NCBI GenBank assembly: GCA_002279765.1
Contig: NCCR01000142.1
Coordinates: 1 to 11,233 of the forward strand
Source: Verrucomicrobia bacterium 12-59-8
GTDB taxonomy: Bacteria; Verrucomicrobiota; Verrucomicrobiae; Verrucomicrobiales; Verrucomicrobiaceae
Length of the DNA stretch: 11,233 bases
Reading direction: 5' to 3'
How positions within the stretch are numbered: position 1 is the stretch's first letter; every line of letters starts with the position of its first letter. Below, one piece after another: positions 10,558-11,233 of this stretch. The position numbers were made by a program, and so were the translations under genes. The notes beneath the pieces were generated by a model. That model saw nothing but the letters and a program-made list of their open reading frames with translations. It did no database searches and was not told the DNA's origin.

Positions 10558-10844
10558 GGGAGCCAGTCGGGTTTGAATTTCTTGGGAATCATTTTTCGGA
10601 TACGATCCCAAGAGAGTCGGTAGCCGTTTCCGTTTAATTCGGTGATTGTGGAACGCCGGAGCATGCTTCCGAATTCATCCGGCAGAATTCCTGTTCCAGC
10701 GGTGTAAAGACAGGGCACGCCTTCAAATGAGATTAGTACCATTGTCCGGACATCTTGCAACGGAACGCCTTTTGGGAGCAGACATTCCGTCAACAGGCGG
10801 TTTCCGTATTCGACCAGATACGGGACGACTTCCACAGTTTCCAT
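10539..10844 (-). CDS. hypothetical protein, 101 aa
   Basis: Start ATG 10842-10844 follows AAGGGAAAAAATC. The N-terminal half is hydrophobic and strand-rich (METVEVVPYLVEYGNRLL, TMVLISFEGVPCLYTAGTG). The second half contains MLRRSTITELNGNGYRLSWD, then a basic RIRKMIPKKFKPDW segment. Because the repeat core here is the T variant, translation passes through it and ends QTPTC instead of the usual TPA. No family recognised. A compact alpha/beta protein with a basic nucleic-acid-contact end is possible. Confidence 0.75.
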   Translation of the reverse strand: METVEVVPYLVEYGNRLLTECLLPKGVPLQDVRTMVLISFEGVPCLYTAGTGILPDEFGSMLRRSTITELNGNGYRLSWDRIRKMIPKKFKPDWLPQTPTC

Positions 10845-10870
10845 GATTTTTTCCCTTAGTGTTATTGGTT

Positions 10871-10890
10871 ACACCTAACAAGTAGGTGTC
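10871..10890 (-). repeat. boundary repeat R30 (T variant)
   Basis: 6-bp stem ACACCT (10871-10876) with AGGTGT (10884-10889). Rightmost copy seen. The last core base is the G of the TAG stop of gene 10890-11126. Confidence 0.95.
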
Positions 10891-11126
10891 TAACCGGCGA
10901 GCTTGGCGGCGAGTCGTGTTTGGAAGTCGATATTGTCGAGAAGTCTGGCGAGTTGCCGGAGTTGGTCGGGGGTTGCGTCGAAGGGGATTTTCCCTGTTGG
11001 TGTTTTGAGTTCGACTTTTCCGGTCAGGTCCACTTCGGCTTGACAGTTGCCGAGTTGTATGGTGTCTACGATTTGTGCGGGGATGGAGTCGTTGTAGCCA
11101 TCAGTCCATCTTTTATTGCTGTTCAT
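10890..11126 (-). CDS. hypothetical protein, 78 aa
   Basis: The product begins MNSNKRWTDGYNDSIPAQIV, followed by strand-like DTIQLGNCQAEVDLTGKVEL and KTPTGKIPFDATPDQLRQLA, with a C-terminal amphipathic helix (LARLLDNIDFQTRLAAKLAG). No clear Shine-Dalgarno precedes its ATG (11124-11126). Instead the TAA of the upstream gene directly abuts it, which suggests coupled translation. No family recognised. Confidence 0.75.
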   Translation of the reverse strand: MNSNKRWTDGYNDSIPAQIVDTIQLGNCQAEVDLTGKVELKTPTGKIPFDATPDQLRQLARLLDNIDFQTRLAAKLAG

Positions 11127-11233
11127 TTAACTGGCTTTCGTTTTGAGGGTGACGACAACAGTTGGGAGGGGTTTGGATTCTTTTCGGTTGACCATTCGTG
11201 GGGTTGGTTCGTCCCTCATTGGTACGGGGAGGG
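11127..11233 (-). CDS. partial hypothetical gene, C-terminal end only
   Basis: An open frame runs from the window edge to TAA (11127-11129). It contains MRDEPTPRMVNRKESKPLPT, then VVVTLKTKAS. The ATG of that segment has no ribosome-binding site, so the gene probably starts outside the window. No repeat separates it from the 10890-11126 gene. Too little remains for identification. Confidence 0.5.
   Translation of the reverse strand, partial: LPVPMRDEPTPRMVNRKESKPLPTVVVTLKTKAS

Noticed and set aside
11052..11066. GGTGTCTA in gene 10890-11126 as another repeat
   Set aside because: Only the last half of the core matches, and CAAG[C/T]A is absent; it lies within a good coding frame. Probably chance.

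Overview
The window is a dense, one-directional array of small genes. I support 28 protein-coding genes or gene remnants (two of them only by inference) and one tRNA-Lys(UUU), all on the minus strand. Cutting the array into units are 30 copies of one short repeat, all in the same orientation. Its invariant part, read on the plus strand, is CAAG[C/T]AGGTGTC, which is GACACCT[G/A]CTTG in the direction of the genes. Neighbouring copies lie 60 to about 910 bases apart. The usual unit, in gene direction, is: a leader of about 20-45 nt with a strong Shine-Dalgarno sequence (often TGAACCGGAG), then one ORF, whose stop codon touches or lies inside the repeat, then the repeat, then the next leader. The base composition is moderate. 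The translated families are small and mostly unrecognised, like the accessory genes of phages, plasmids or genomic islands. Some weakly resemble small proteins I associate with Planctomycetota and their mobile elements. I would only say bacterial, accessory or phage-like, with Planctomycetota as a low-confidence guess.

Layout from high to low coordinates, the direction of transcription. Positions 11233-10540 hold a partial gene and two small genes. Positions 10540-9960 hold a frameshifted gene and a noncoding unit with a TTGATA/TATAAT promoter-like pair, a G-quadruplex-type G-run tract, a three-tier stem and a large palindrome. Positions 9960-7100 hold single-gene units, one translationally coupled pair, a gene with a ParB/sulfiredoxin-like motif (7527-8384), a second palindrome unit and a 12-bp hairpin unit. 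Positions 7100-6640 hold a TTG-start mini-gene with tRNA-Lys directly behind it, and a 40-residue gene. Positions 6640-2560 hold ten consecutive single-gene units. Positions 2560-1 mix genes, including two tiny predicted lipoproteins, with noncoding units closed by 11-16 bp inverted repeats. One of these contains a 2 x 65 bp tandem duplication.

The exciting feature is the array itself. About 30 separately bounded units (proteins, a tRNA, structured noncoding elements) share one boundary sequence, and one half of that boundary is invariant. The other half is variable but usually still pairs with it, or is replaced by a larger hairpin. This resembles a gene-cassette system, or a polycistronic transcript with a hairpin at every junction. 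It is not a canonical integron: the repeats are too short and lack attC core sites. The closest known parallel I can name is the mobile promoter/stem-loop cassettes (PeSLs) of T4-type phages. No integrase, transposase, reverse transcriptase or nuclease that could act on the repeat is visible here. Function, whether recombination site, RNA-processing site or both, is therefore inference.
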